A DNA stretch of 64,000 nucleotides from Celeribacter baekdonensis (lineage in GTDB: Bacteria > Pseudomonadota > Alphaproteobacteria > Rhodobacterales > Rhodobacteraceae): contig NZ_CP028475.1 of the NCBI RefSeq assembly GCF_003047105.1, positions 3,472,001 through 3,536,000 of the forward strand, written 5' to 3'. The notes beneath the pieces were generated by a model. It was not told the DNA's origin and made no database searches. It saw nothing but the letters and a program-made list of their open reading frames with translations. Positions 1 to 9,053 of this stretch are shown here, piece after piece. How positions within the stretch are numbered: position 1 is the stretch's first letter; each line of letters begins with the position of its first letter. The translations under genes and the position numbers were made by a program.

Positions 1-73
1 TACATCGCGGATTTATCTGTTTGCTGAGGACGGCGCGCTTGTCGCCTCTGCCCCTTATGCGGAGACGGTATAA
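1..73 (+). CDS. glpS: GlpS-type glycerol ABC transporter ATPase, 3' end only
   Basis: Only the last 23 codons are in the window, read from base 2 to a TAA at 71-73. The C-terminal residues read TSRIYLFAEDGALVASAPYA, the style of the C-terminal regulatory domain of MalK/UgpC-like ABC ATPases. The stop is one base before the start of the next ATPase gene. In rhizobial glycerol operons glpS and glpT, encoding two different ATPases, lie side by side, and that order is the main argument for this name. Seen: the frame and the spacing. Inferred: the identity. Confidence 0.7.
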   Translation, partial: TSRIYLFAEDGALVASAPYAETV

Positions 74-74
74 C

Positions 75-1157
75 ATGGCCAAGATCACACTTGAGAACCT
101 CGCGCATTCCTATTTGCCATATCCAAAATGTGAGGACGATTTTGCGCTTAAGGAACTGAACCACGATTGGGCCGATGGTGAGGCCTATGCGCTTTTGGGC
201 TCGTCCGGCTGCGGTAAGTCCACACTTTTGAACATCATTTCCGGCTTGTTGATTCCCTCTCAGGGTCGCGTATTATTCGACGGCACCGATGTGACGACGT
301 CCCCCACGGCAGACCGCAACATCGCGCAGGTGTTTCAGTTCCCCGTTGTCTATGACACGATGACGGTGCGGCAAAATCTTGCATTTCCCTTGAAAAACCG
401 TGGCATGGACGCCGCCGAAATCAAACGTCGCGTGCAGCGCGTCGGTAAGATGATTGATATGGAGGCGGAGCTGGATCACAAAGCCCGCGGCCTGACAGCA
501 GATGCAAAACAAAAGATTTCGCTTGGGCGCGGCATGGTGCGCGAAGACGTCAATGCGCTGTTGTTTGACGAACCCCTGACAGTGATTGACCCGCATATGA
601 AATGGGAATTGCGCACGCAGCTCAAGCAACTGCATCAGGATTTCGGCCACACCATGATCTATGTGACCCACGACCAAACCGAGGCTCTGACCTTCGCCGA
701 TAAGGTCGTGGTTATGTATGATGGTCGCGTTGTTCAAATCGGAACGCCCCAAGACCTGTTTGAACGCCCAGCCCATACTTTTGTGGGTTATTTCATCGGA
801 TCGCCCGGTATGAATCTGTTTGAGGCGACGATTGAGGGGGCCATCGCCCGGGTGGGCAATACTGCCGTCGATCTGGGTGGCACCTATGTGGCAGATGGCA
901 AAACACAGCTTGGCGTGCGCCCTGAATTCATCCGGCTGAACGCAGGCGGCGCGGGCATTCCCGCGCAGATCAACCGTGTCGAAGACGTCGGCCGCCACAA
1001 GATTGTCCGCCTGACCGTCGAGGGGCGCGAAACAAACGCGGTCCTCGGGGAGGGGATCGACATTCCCGCAGGGACAGACCGGATCAGTTTTGCGCCCGAA
1101 GGGATCAATGTTTACGCCAATGACTGGCGCATCAGCGCAAAAGGGGACGCCGCATGA
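75..1157 (+). CDS. glpT: Glycerol ABC transporter ATP-binding protein GlpT
   Basis: One of two ATPases energising the GlpSTPQV glycerol importer at the cytoplasmic face. The ATG at 75 is chosen because it follows the glpS stop and leads straight into the ATPase fold; the frame is open upstream but that part has no family similarity. Walker A GSSGCGKST is at residues 42-50, Walker B ALLFDEP at 161-167 and the switch histidine near 199; a TOBE-like tail follows. The ABC signature is degenerate: where LSGGQ is expected the protein has LTADAKQKIS (140-149). Together with GlpS this suggests an asymmetric heterodimer with one weak composite site. The stop overlaps the glpP start by four bases (ATGA), so translation is probably coupled. 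Confidence 0.9.
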   Translation: MAKITLENLAHSYLPYPKCEDDFALKELNHDWADGEAYALLGSSGCGKSTLLNIISGLLIPSQGRVLFDGTDVTTSPTADRNIAQVFQFPVVYDTMTVRQNLAFPLKNRGMDAAEIKRRVQRVGKMIDMEAELDHKARGLTADAKQKISLGRGMVREDVNALLFDEPLTVIDPHMKWELRTQLKQLHQDFGHTMIYVTHDQTEALTFADKVVVMYDGRVVQIGTPQDLFERPAHTFVGYFIGSPGMNLFEATIEGAIARVGNTAVDLGGTYVADGKTQLGVRPEFIRLNAGGAGIPAQINRVEDVGRHKIVRLTVEGRETNAVLGEGIDIPAGTDRISFAPEGINVYANDWRISAKGDAA

Positions 1158-2026
1158 ATAAGACCGTCAATCAAAAAGCATGGTTCCTTGTCCTGCCCGT
1201 GCTGATCCTTGTCGCCTTTTCCGCCGTCATTCCGCTGATGACCGTGGTGAACTATTCCGTGCAAGACACGTTTGGGAACAACCAGTTTTTCTGGGCGGGC
1301 CTCGATTGGTTCGATGACATGCTGCATTCAGATCGGATGTGGAACGCGTTGGGGCGTCAGTTGATGTTCTCGGGCATCATTTTGGCCCTTGAGGTGCCGC
1401 TGGGGATTTATGTTGCGCTGCATATGCCGAAAAAGGGCTTTTGGTCCTCGTTCTGTCTTGTTTTGATGTCGCTGCCGTTGTTGATCCCATGGAACGTGGT
1501 TGGCACCATTTGGCAAATCTTTGGCCGCGTCGATATTGGGCTTTTGGGATACACGCTGGACGCGCTGGGGGTGGATTACAACTACACCCAAGATACGATG
1601 GACGCGTGGATCACTGTGATCGTGATGGATGTCTGGCACTGGACCTCTCTCGTGGCGCTTCTGGCCTATGCCGGTCTGCGGTCGATCCCTGATGCCTATT
1701 ATCAAGCGGCGAAAATCGACCAAGCCAGCCGTTGGGCCGTGTTTCGCTACATTGAGTTGCCCAAGATGGCTGGCGTGTTGATGATCGCGATCCTGCTGCG
1801 CTTTATGGACAGTTTCATGATCTATACCGAGCCTTTCGTTTTGACGGGAGGCGGTCCGGGCAACGCGACCACCTTCCTCTCCATCGATCTTGTAAAAATG
1901 GCCTTGGGGCAATTCGATCTTGGACCCGCCGCCGCCTTTAGCCTGATGTATTTCCTGACAATTATGGCGATCAGTTGGGTGTTTTACACGGTGATGACAA
2001 CGATTGATAAAAGGGATGGCAAATAA
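1154..2026 (+). CDS. glpP: Glycerol ABC transporter permease GlpP
   Basis: Integral membrane permease of the MalF/UgpA (BPD_transp_1) type, 290 residues, with about six hydrophobic segments starting at residue 11. The cytoplasmic EAA loop that contacts the ATPases is visible around residues 180-200 (YQAAKIDQASRWAVF). It overlaps glpT by four bases and is followed without a gap by glpQ (TAAATG), so the genes form one polycistronic unit. The glycerol assignment comes from operon order with GlpT, the DUF2160 gene, GlpV and glycerol kinase, not from the permease alone. Confidence 0.9.
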   Translation: MNKTVNQKAWFLVLPVLILVAFSAVIPLMTVVNYSVQDTFGNNQFFWAGLDWFDDMLHSDRMWNALGRQLMFSGIILALEVPLGIYVALHMPKKGFWSSFCLVLMSLPLLIPWNVVGTIWQIFGRVDIGLLGYTLDALGVDYNYTQDTMDAWITVIVMDVWHWTSLVALLAYAGLRSIPDAYYQAAKIDQASRWAVFRYIELPKMAGVLMIAILLRFMDSFMIYTEPFVLTGGGPGNATTFLSIDLVKMALGQFDLGPAAAFSLMYFLTIMAISWVFYTVMTTIDKRDGK

Positions 2027-2911
<885 letters not shown>

Positions 2912-2939
2912 AGAATGCGCCGCTTGAAAGGAATTCGTT

Positions 2940-3214
2940 ATGCTTGACTGGATGGCCTGGACATGGCCCACAGCCACTTTTTTTCTCATCATCGCAGCGC
3001 TTTTGGCCACGTTCACGGTGCTGGCGATCAAATTCCCTGAGATGCCTCGCAGGGGCATTCTACAGATCGAAACCACGCGGGGGATCGGTTGTTCATCACA
3101 CTCTTGGGGTCCGCGTTTATCAATCTGGCATGGCTTGGTTTGGGCTTCGGCCCACAAGCCTACGCCTTGATTGCCTGTCTGGTCTATGCCGCAGCGGTAT
3201 TCCGCTGGGTTTAG
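2940..3214 (+). pseudogene. glpU: DUF2160 small membrane protein (GlpU position), frameshifted
   Basis: A small two-segment membrane protein conserved between glpQ and glpV in alphaproteobacterial glycerol operons; its biochemical role is unknown to me. Frame 1 from ATG 2940 reads MLDWMAWTWPTATFF and continues to TTRG, then leaves the family pattern and runs to an early stop. From base 3083 the adjacent frame restores the expected second half (DRLFITLLGSAFINLAWLGL...) and ends at TAG 3212-3214. One base is missing in a run of five G (3079-3083); six G would repair the gene to about 91 residues. This is either a real -1 mutation, phase variation, or a homopolymer sequencing error. Confidence 0.8.
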
Positions 3215-3296
3215 GTGCTGACAAACTCCGGCTTGAAAAGGGAAGAGGTTCAGGCTGGCTCTACGTCTACGTTCAACTAAAGGGAGGAAACCTATC

Positions 3297-5000
3297 ATGA
3301 ACGTCTTACTGAAATCATCGACGGCTCTGGGATTGGCGCTTGCGCTTACCCAACCCGCTTGGGCCGATATGGCCGCAGCGACTGATTTTTTGGACAACGA
3401 AATTGCGGGCATGTCGACCCTGTCTCGTGCCGATCAAGAAGCAGAAATGCAGTGGTTCATTGATGCCGCTCAACCGTTTCAGGGCATGTCGATCAACGTG
3501 GTCTCCGAAACCATCACCACCCATGAATACGAATCTCAAGTGCTTGCTCCTGCGTTCGCAGCCATCACAGGGATCAATGTCACGCATGACTTGATTGGCG
3601 AAGGCGATGTGGTCGAAAAGCTTCAGACCCAAATGCAGTCTGGCGAAAACATCTATGACGCTTATGTCAACGACTCTGATCTGATCGGCACCCACTGGCG
3701 CTATCAACAGGTGCGCAACCTGACCGACTGGATGGCGAATGAGGGCAAGGATGTGACCTCGCCGACGCTGAACCTCGCCGATTTTATCGGCACACAATTC
3801 ACCACCGCCCCAGATGGTGACCTGTATCAGCTCCCGACCCAACAGTTCGCGAACCTCTATTGGTTCCGCTATGACTGGTTCAATGACCCTGACATAAAAG
3901 CGGCCTTTAAAGAGGCCTACGGCTATGATCTCGGTGTGCCGGTGAACTGGTCAGCCTATGAAGACATTGCCGAATTCTTTACCGGACGCACCATTGATGG
4001 CGTCGAAGTCTACGGCAACATGGATTACGGCAAGAAAGACCCCAGCCTTGGCTGGCGCTACACCGACGCGTGGATGTCCATGGCCGGGATGGGCGACAAG
4101 GGTGAACCGAACGGGCTTCCGGTCGACGAATGGGGCATCCGTGTGAATGACAAATCACAACCCGTTGGCGCCTGTGTCGATCGCGGCGGTGCGACGAACT
4201 CTCCTGCGGCTGTCTATGCCATCGACAAGGCGATCAAGTGGTTGCAAGATTACGCACCGCCCTCAGCAGCGGGCATGACCTTCTCGGAGGCGGGGCCGGT
4301 TCCGGCGCAGGGCAACATCGCGCAACAGATGTTCATGTACACCACCTTTGTCGCGCCTCTGGTCGCCTCTGATGCTGTGATGAACGAAGATGGTACACCA
4401 AAATGGCGCCTCGCCCCAAGCCCGCATGGCGTCTATTGGGAAGAGGGCATGAAAGTTGGCTACCAAGATGTGGGCAGCTGGACCTTGATGAAATCCACCC
4501 CGGTGGATCGGGCCCAGGCCGCATGGCTTTACGCACAATTCGTCACCTCTATGACGGTAGATGTGAAGAAATCTGATGTTGGTCTGACGTTTATCCGCGA
4601 GTCCACCATCAATTCCGATCACTTCACAGATCGCGCCAACAAACTTGGGGGTCTGGTTGAATTCTATCGCTCGCCCGACCGCGTCCGTTGGTCGCCCACG
4701 GGCACAAATGTGCCGGATTATCCGAAGCTTGCACAGCTGTGGTGGCAGAACATCGGCGACGCAATGTCTGGTGCGAAAACCTCGAAAGAGGCGCTCGATC
4801 AACTGTGTGACGATATGGAAAGCGTGATGGCGCGTCTGGAACGCGCTGGAATCCAAGGTGATCTTGGTCCGGTTCTCAACGACAAAGAGGATGACAGCTA
4901 TTGGTTGGAACAGCCGGGCGCACCGAAGCCTATGTTGGCCGACGAGGATGAAACCCCGATGACCATCGGCTATGACGAACTGGTTTCCTCTTGGAACTAA
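3297..5000 (+). CDS. glpV: Glycerol ABC transporter periplasmic binding protein GlpV
   Basis: Large extracellular solute-binding protein, 567 residues, that delivers glycerol to GlpPQ in the periplasm. The start is supported by the strong Shine-Dalgarno AAAGGGAGG just upstream. Residues 1-23 form a signal peptide ending in AWA. The length and the motif-rich body (QLPTQQFANLYWFRYDWF, DVGSWTLMKSTPVDRAQAAW) fit the long GlpV class of binding proteins. It is separated from the broken glpU gene by about 80 bases and followed by a hairpin before glpK. Confidence 0.9.
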   Translation: MNVLLKSSTALGLALALTQPAWADMAAATDFLDNEIAGMSTLSRADQEAEMQWFIDAAQPFQGMSINVVSETITTHEYESQVLAPAFAAITGINVTHDLIGEGDVVEKLQTQMQSGENIYDAYVNDSDLIGTHWRYQQVRNLTDWMANEGKDVTSPTLNLADFIGTQFTTAPDGDLYQLPTQQFANLYWFRYDWFNDPDIKAAFKEAYGYDLGVPVNWSAYEDIAEFFTGRTIDGVEVYGNMDYGKKDPSLGWRYTDAWMSMAGMGDKGEPNGLPVDEWGIRVNDKSQPVGACVDRGGATNSPAAVYAIDKAIKWLQDYAPPSAAGMTFSEAGPVPAQGNIAQQMFMYTTFVAPLVASDAVMNEDGTPKWRLAPSPHGVYWEEGMKVGYQDVGSWTLMKSTPVDRAQAAWLYAQFVTSMTVDVKKSDVGLTFIRESTINSDHFTDRANKLGGLVEFYRSPDRVRWSPTGTNVPDYPKLAQLWWQNIGDAMSGAKTSKEALDQLCDDMESVMARLERAGIQGDLGPVLNDKEDDSYWLEQPGAPKPMLADEDETPMTIGYDELVSSWN

Positions 5001-5019
5001 TAAACGCATGACCCTTGCT

Positions 5020-5050
5020 GGGGCGCAGCAGATTTGCTGCGCCCCGTTTT
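5020..5050 (+). terminator. Hairpin between glpV and glpK
   Basis: Perfect 11-bp stem GGGGCGCAGCA / TGCTGCGCCCC with a GATT loop (5020-5045), then GTTTT. It sits 20 bases after the glpV stop. It may end most glp transport transcripts, or act as a 3' stabiliser that lowers glpK expression relative to glpV. Confidence 0.75.
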
Positions 5051-5100
5051 GTGCCCGACGTCTGAAGTCCGGCCATTTTGCCTGAACGGGGAGGACCCTC

Positions 5101-6606
5101 ATGACACATATTCTTGCCATTGATCAGGGCACGACCTCCAGTCGGGCGATTTTGTTTGACGCTCAGTTGCAGATAACGGCTGTTGCCCAAGAAGAATTCC
5201 CGCAACATTTCCCACACTCCGGTTGGGTCGAACATGATGTGTCTGACCTCTGGTCCACGACCGCAGGCACCTGTCGTGAGGTCATCGAAAAGGCCAATGT
5301 AGACACGCGCGACATTGCCGCCATTGGCATCACCAACCAGCGCGAAACCACCGTGATTTGGAACCGCAAGACCGGCCAGCCCATCCATAATGCCATCGTC
5401 TGGCAAGACCGCCGCACCGCTGCGATCTGTGAACATTTGCGCGCTGAGGGTCATGAACAGATGTTCACCGACCGCACCGGATTGCTGATTGATCCGTATT
5501 TTTCGGGCACCAAAGTCAAATGGCTGCTCGACACAGTCGAGGGCGCGCGCGCTGCGGCCAAAGCCGGGGATCTTTTGTTCGGCACCGTCGATAGCTATTT
5601 GATCTGGAAGCTGACGGGTGGCAAAACCCATGCCACCGATGCCACCAATGCGGCCCGCACCCTGTTGTATGATATTCGCAAAGGACGTTGGAGCACGACG
5701 ATCTGTGAGCTCTTGGGCATCCCTATGGATATGCTGCCCGAGGTCCGTGATTGTGCCGCCGATTTTGGTATGACGCGCCCCGACCTGTTCGGGCGTCCCA
5801 TCCCCATTCTGGGTGTCGCAGGAGATCAACAGGCGGCCACAATCGGTCAGGCCTGCTTTCGGCCCGGCATGTTGAAATCCACCTATGGCACTGGCTGTTT
5901 TGCCTTGATGAACACTGGCGACACGCCCGTCACCTCGCAAAACCGTTTGTTGACCACCATCGCCTATCAACTGGACGGCAAACCCACCTATGCACTCGAA
6001 GGTTCGATTTTTATCGCCGGGGCTTCGGTTCAATGGCTGCGAGACGGGTTGAAAATGATCCGGGATGCGACAGAAACCCAACCCTTGGCAGCCGCCGCCG
6101 ACGAGGAACAGCCCGTGATCATGGTGCCCGCCTTCACCGGACTTGGAGCGCCCTATTGGGATGCCGAGGCGCGTGGGGCAATTTTTGGCCTATCGCGCAA
6201 TTCGGGGCCTGCCGAATTCGCCCGCGCGGCATTGCAATCTGTGGGGTATCAGACGCGCGATCTCTTAGAGGCGATGCACCGCGATTGGCGCGCGCCAGAC
6301 GGGGATGCGATCCTGCGGGTTGATGGCGGTATGAGCGCGTCAGATTGGACCATGCAATTCCTGTCCGACATTATCGGCACACCCGTTGATCGTCCTGCGT
6401 GCCAAGAAACCACCGCCATGGGGGCGGCATGGCTCGCAGGCAGTCGCGCGGGCCTTTACCCGGATCAATCAGGTTTTGCCAACATGTGGTCTTGCGACCG
6501 GCAGTTTATCCCCACCATGACGGCAGAGGATCGTGACGCCAAATACGGCGCATGGCAACGGGCCGTTCGTGCGACGCGCATGTTCACGGCGCCCTCGCCA
6601 GACTAA
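5101..6606 (+). CDS. glpK: Glycerol kinase
   Basis: FGGY-family kinase, 501 residues, the usual length. It phosphorylates glycerol with ATP in the cytoplasm, trapping the substrate imported by GlpSTPQV. The N-terminal phosphate-binding motif [13 protein letters not shown] is at residues 7-19, and the ATPase-fold core [13 protein letters not shown] lies near 238-250 with the probable catalytic Asp at about 242. [14 protein letters not shown] and the C-terminal DGGMSASDW motif are present. The start at 5101 follows a GGGAGG ribosome site. The nearest upstream gene is glpV, across the hairpin. Confidence 0.95.
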   Translation: MTHILAIDQGTTSSRAILFDAQLQITAVAQEEFPQHFPHSGWVEHDVSDLWSTTAGTCREVIEKANVDTRDIAAIGITNQRETTVIWNRKTGQPIHNAIVWQDRRTAAICEHLRAEGHEQMFTDRTGLLIDPYFSGTKVKWLLDTVEGARAAAKAGDLLFGTVDSYLIWKLTGGKTHATDATNAARTLLYDIRKGRWSTTICELLGIPMDMLPEVRDCAADFGMTRPDLFGRPIPILGVAGDQQAATIGQACFRPGMLKSTYGTGCFALMNTGDTPVTSQNRLLTTIAYQLDGKPTYALEGSIFIAGASVQWLRDGLKMIRDATETQPLAAAADEEQPVIMVPAFTGLGAPYWDAEARGAIFGLSRNSGPAEFARAALQSVGYQTRDLLEAMHRDWRAPDGDAILRVDGGMSASDWTMQFLSDIIGTPVDRPACQETTAMGAAWLAGSRAGLYPDQSGFANMWSCDRQFIPTMTAEDRDAKYGAWQRAVRATRMFTAPSPD

Positions 6607-6847
6607 GGATGAATATTGAAGTTTTGCGTATTGATCAGGGACAGGACATTTGCAGCCTTGGACACAGCGGTTGCGGCGTGTTTAGCAAATGCCTTTAGCG
6701 CATTATCTGCTGTGGTCATTGTTGCTGGGCCGAAGCCCTCGCCTCATTCTGAGATCTGAAGTTTGTGGGTATGATCACGCAGGCGCGCCTGTAGCGCTTA
6801 CTTTGGAGTTGGAAGAGCAACCCGCCTCCTGATGGGGGAAGGGCAGG
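6607..6847. other. No gene seen between glpK and the IS1182 remnant
   Basis: Frames are interrupted on both strands and no transposon end, hairpin or conserved reading frame was recognised. It is probably degraded sequence at the left edge of the island that begins with the transposase remnant. Confidence 0.5.
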
Positions 6848-7269
6848 TATGTTTGCCCGGAAGGCGACCCCTTGAAACAGGTCCGTCGAAATTATTCCGA
6901 TCCACCCTGTGGCCCGACCGGCAAAGGCGTCGCCAAGTCTCAGGCCCTAAAACACACCGGTCATGCCTGCCTATAAAAATGAAATGCTGCCCCAAAGCCG
7001 ATGCGCGCAAGATTACCCGCGCAGACCACGAAGATGACCGACAGGTCGCCCGCGATATTGCCAAGACCAAGCAGTATGCGATCTCAATGAGGTTGCGAAA
7101 GGAGGTTGAGGTGCTCTTCGCACAACGCAAACGCCTCCTTGGGCTGGGACGATTGCGATTGCGCGGGCCATACGGTGCAAATGACGAATTTCTCCTCTCT
7201 GCAACCGACCAAAACCTCCGCAAGCTGGCCAAGACCTTTCCGGCACCGCAGCAAACGCGAAAAGCCTGA
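6848..7269 (+). pseudogene. Remnant of an IS1182-type DDE transposase (C-terminal part)
   Basis: Two frames joined by a frameshift near 6970 read like the C-terminal third of an IS1182-family transposase. The first, from 6848, reads YVCPEGDPLKQVRRNYSDP and ends ALKHTGHACL-stop. The second continues IKMKCCPKADARKITR, AKTKQYAISMRLRKEVEVLF, LGRLRLRGPYGANDEFLLSA and NLRKLAKTFPAPQQTRKA. The N-terminal two thirds and both IS ends are not recognisable. The fragment marks the left side of the island carrying the peptidase-helicase pair. Confidence 0.8.
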
Positions 7270-7772
7270 CAGCAAAGGCGCTCGCGCCCTATTTAAGGGC
7301 TGAATTTCTGCACGCGCAACATGGTGCTTTTCAACAGAATCGGCTCGTTTCCGCCCTTCGCTGCGTTCTCAATGACCGGTAGCTTTGGCGGAACTCCCAA
7401 TATGCGTGCTCAGTTCCTTTCAGATCACGCGGCCGATATTTTTCAGAATCAGGGTTGATCGCATGGGGATATGCAGCTCATGCCTTCGCGATAATCGTTG
7501 CCGTCTCAGTGCCGCCCCGCGGGACAACCTCGACTATTGCTAACACAGGCTATTGATATTGTAGCATCCGTTTGCATGTGCCGTACTTTTGGTGCTGCGA
7601 TGTGGCCAGTGTCACGAGAGCGGTCCTTCGCGGTAAAGACACAGCGATCATACTTGACCGTCCATACGCGCGCAGCGTGTACCAGCCGGATCAATGCCGA
7701 CCGGCTGCGCCTGTATTTCGAAAACTCGGGCTGGATTGGTCCCGTTGTCACCGCTGAAAAGCGCCTTGCCGC
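7270..7772. other. About 500 bases with no supported gene
   Basis: Short open frames occur on both strands (for example 7498-7776 +) but none reads like a known family or has a convincing ribosome site. The base order looks like decayed coding or IS sequence. The promoter of the peptidase-helicase pair should lie at its right end; I could not identify clear -35/-10 hexamers. Confidence 0.5.
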
Positions 7773-9053
7773 TTGATGATGGGGCGTCAATTTCCTTTTG
7801 CTATGACTTGGCCAAGATTGTACCGTTCCCCTTGGCGACCATCACGTCCAGTTCTTGCACGAGTAGAGCTTTTGTCCGAGATTCCCCCCTTTTTGTATTA
7901 CCACAATGCACTTGCCGATTTTTTGCAGCGCGAGGAGGCTGATATCTGGGCTTGGTTTGCCTCTGATAAGCTGACAGAACAGGCCTTTGATGAGAACCGG
8001 CTGATGCTGCTGAAAAATGCAGTGCGATTGGATGCGGGGTCTCATGACACCTTGTTTGCCGCCGCCGCCGAGGTGAAAGAAGCGTTGGACATTGACGTGC
8101 CGCTTAGTCTTTATCAGGGCACTGGGCAGCACCGGAATGCTGCGTTGGTCTATACCCCCGACGAGGTCAACATCATGTTCGAGGGTGAGACGCTTGATAT
8201 CCTCAGCGACGCCGAGCTGCGCTGCCTTTTAGGCCACGAGATGGCGCATTACCTGCACAAGACCCGCGAGGACGGGCGCTATTTCACAGCCGACCGGATG
8301 CTGGGTTGGATGTGCGGTGAAAACGGTGCGCATCCTGCGCATCTGCAGTCACTTTGGCTGTCGCAAATTTATCAGGAAATCTTTGCCGACCGGGTCGGAT
8401 TTATGGTTTGTGGCGACCGGGATGCGGCGATTTCGCTGTTGATCAAAGTGGGGTCCGGGCTGAAAAAGTTTTCGGTCGAGACGTATCTGCGACAGGCGGC
8501 GGAGGCGCTTGATTTGAATAAGAAGGACGGCTCGAGCGGGGTGTCGCACCCTGAGACATACGTCCGCGCGATTGCATTGGCCGATTGGGCCAGGGACAAA
8601 GAGGCGGCTGATGTGCGTCTGCCGGAATTGGTGGAAGGAGAAGTCCGATTGGAGCGGCTGGACCTGCTTGCGCAGCGTAAACTGACCGATCTGACACGTG
8701 CGATGATCCAGCAATTTTTGGCCGCTGACTGGGTGGAATCCGAAGAGGTTGAGGCGCACGCCCGTGCGTTTTTCCCCGATTTAGACATCACATTGAGGCC
8801 GCCTGAAGATATGGCGCTGACCGCCCTTTCCGAGACGAGCGATGATGTGAGGGATTACTTGGCCTCGGTTCTGCTTGATTTTGCGGCGGCTGATCCTGAC
8901 CTTGAAGATGAACCCCTGCTCAAGGCGATGGAATTTGCCCGCCAACATGGATTGGAGGATGCGATCACGCCGCGCATCACCCAGGACCTCGGTGTGCCCC
9001 CCAAAAAGCTGGCCGCATTGCAGAAAGCCATCAAGGAGGTAGCACATGATTGA
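7773..9053 (+). CDS. M48-like zinc metallopeptidase, island gene coupled to helicase
   Basis: Predicted soluble zinc-dependent endopeptidase, 426 residues, with no signal peptide or membrane segment. The HExxH zinc motif reads HEMAH at residues 155-159 (in LLGHEMAHYLHKT) and the third ligand is in EIFADRVG (E202, D206), the ExxxD arrangement of family M48. The last 200 residues match nothing I know. The start is uncertain: 7773, 7803 (MTWPRLYRS) and a TTG at 7872 all lack a good ribosome site, and the first 40 residues are rich in P and R. Its end overlaps the helicase start by eight bases, and a strong AAGGAGG for the helicase lies inside its 3' end, so the two form one unit. Inferred role: regulatory or effector protease of a defence-like module. 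Confidence 0.8.
   Translation: MMMGRQFPFAMTWPRLYRSPWRPSRPVLARVELLSEIPPFLYYHNALADFLQREEADIWAWFASDKLTEQAFDENRLMLLKNAVRLDAGSHDTLFAAAAEVKEALDIDVPLSLYQGTGQHRNAALVYTPDEVNIMFEGETLDILSDAELRCLLGHEMAHYLHKTREDGRYFTADRMLGWMCGENGAHPAHLQSLWLSQIYQEIFADRVGFMVCGDRDAAISLLIKVGSGLKKFSVETYLRQAAEALDLNKKDGSSGVSHPETYVRAIALADWARDKEAADVRLPELVEGEVRLERLDLLAQRKLTDLTRAMIQQFLAADWVESEEVEAHARAFFPDLDITLRPPEDMALTALSETSDDVRDYLASVLLDFAAADPDLEDEPLLKAMEFARQHGLEDAITPRITQDLGVPPKKLAALQKAIKEVAHD

Noticed and set aside
4930..6081. Open frame of 383 codons on the minus strand opposite glpK
   Set aside because: No family motif or ribosome site; glpK is unambiguous.
7498..7776. 92-codon frame directly upstream of the M48 peptidase gene as a third member of the island system
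   Set aside because: No ribosome site, no similarity and competing frames on both strands; it looks like decayed sequence.
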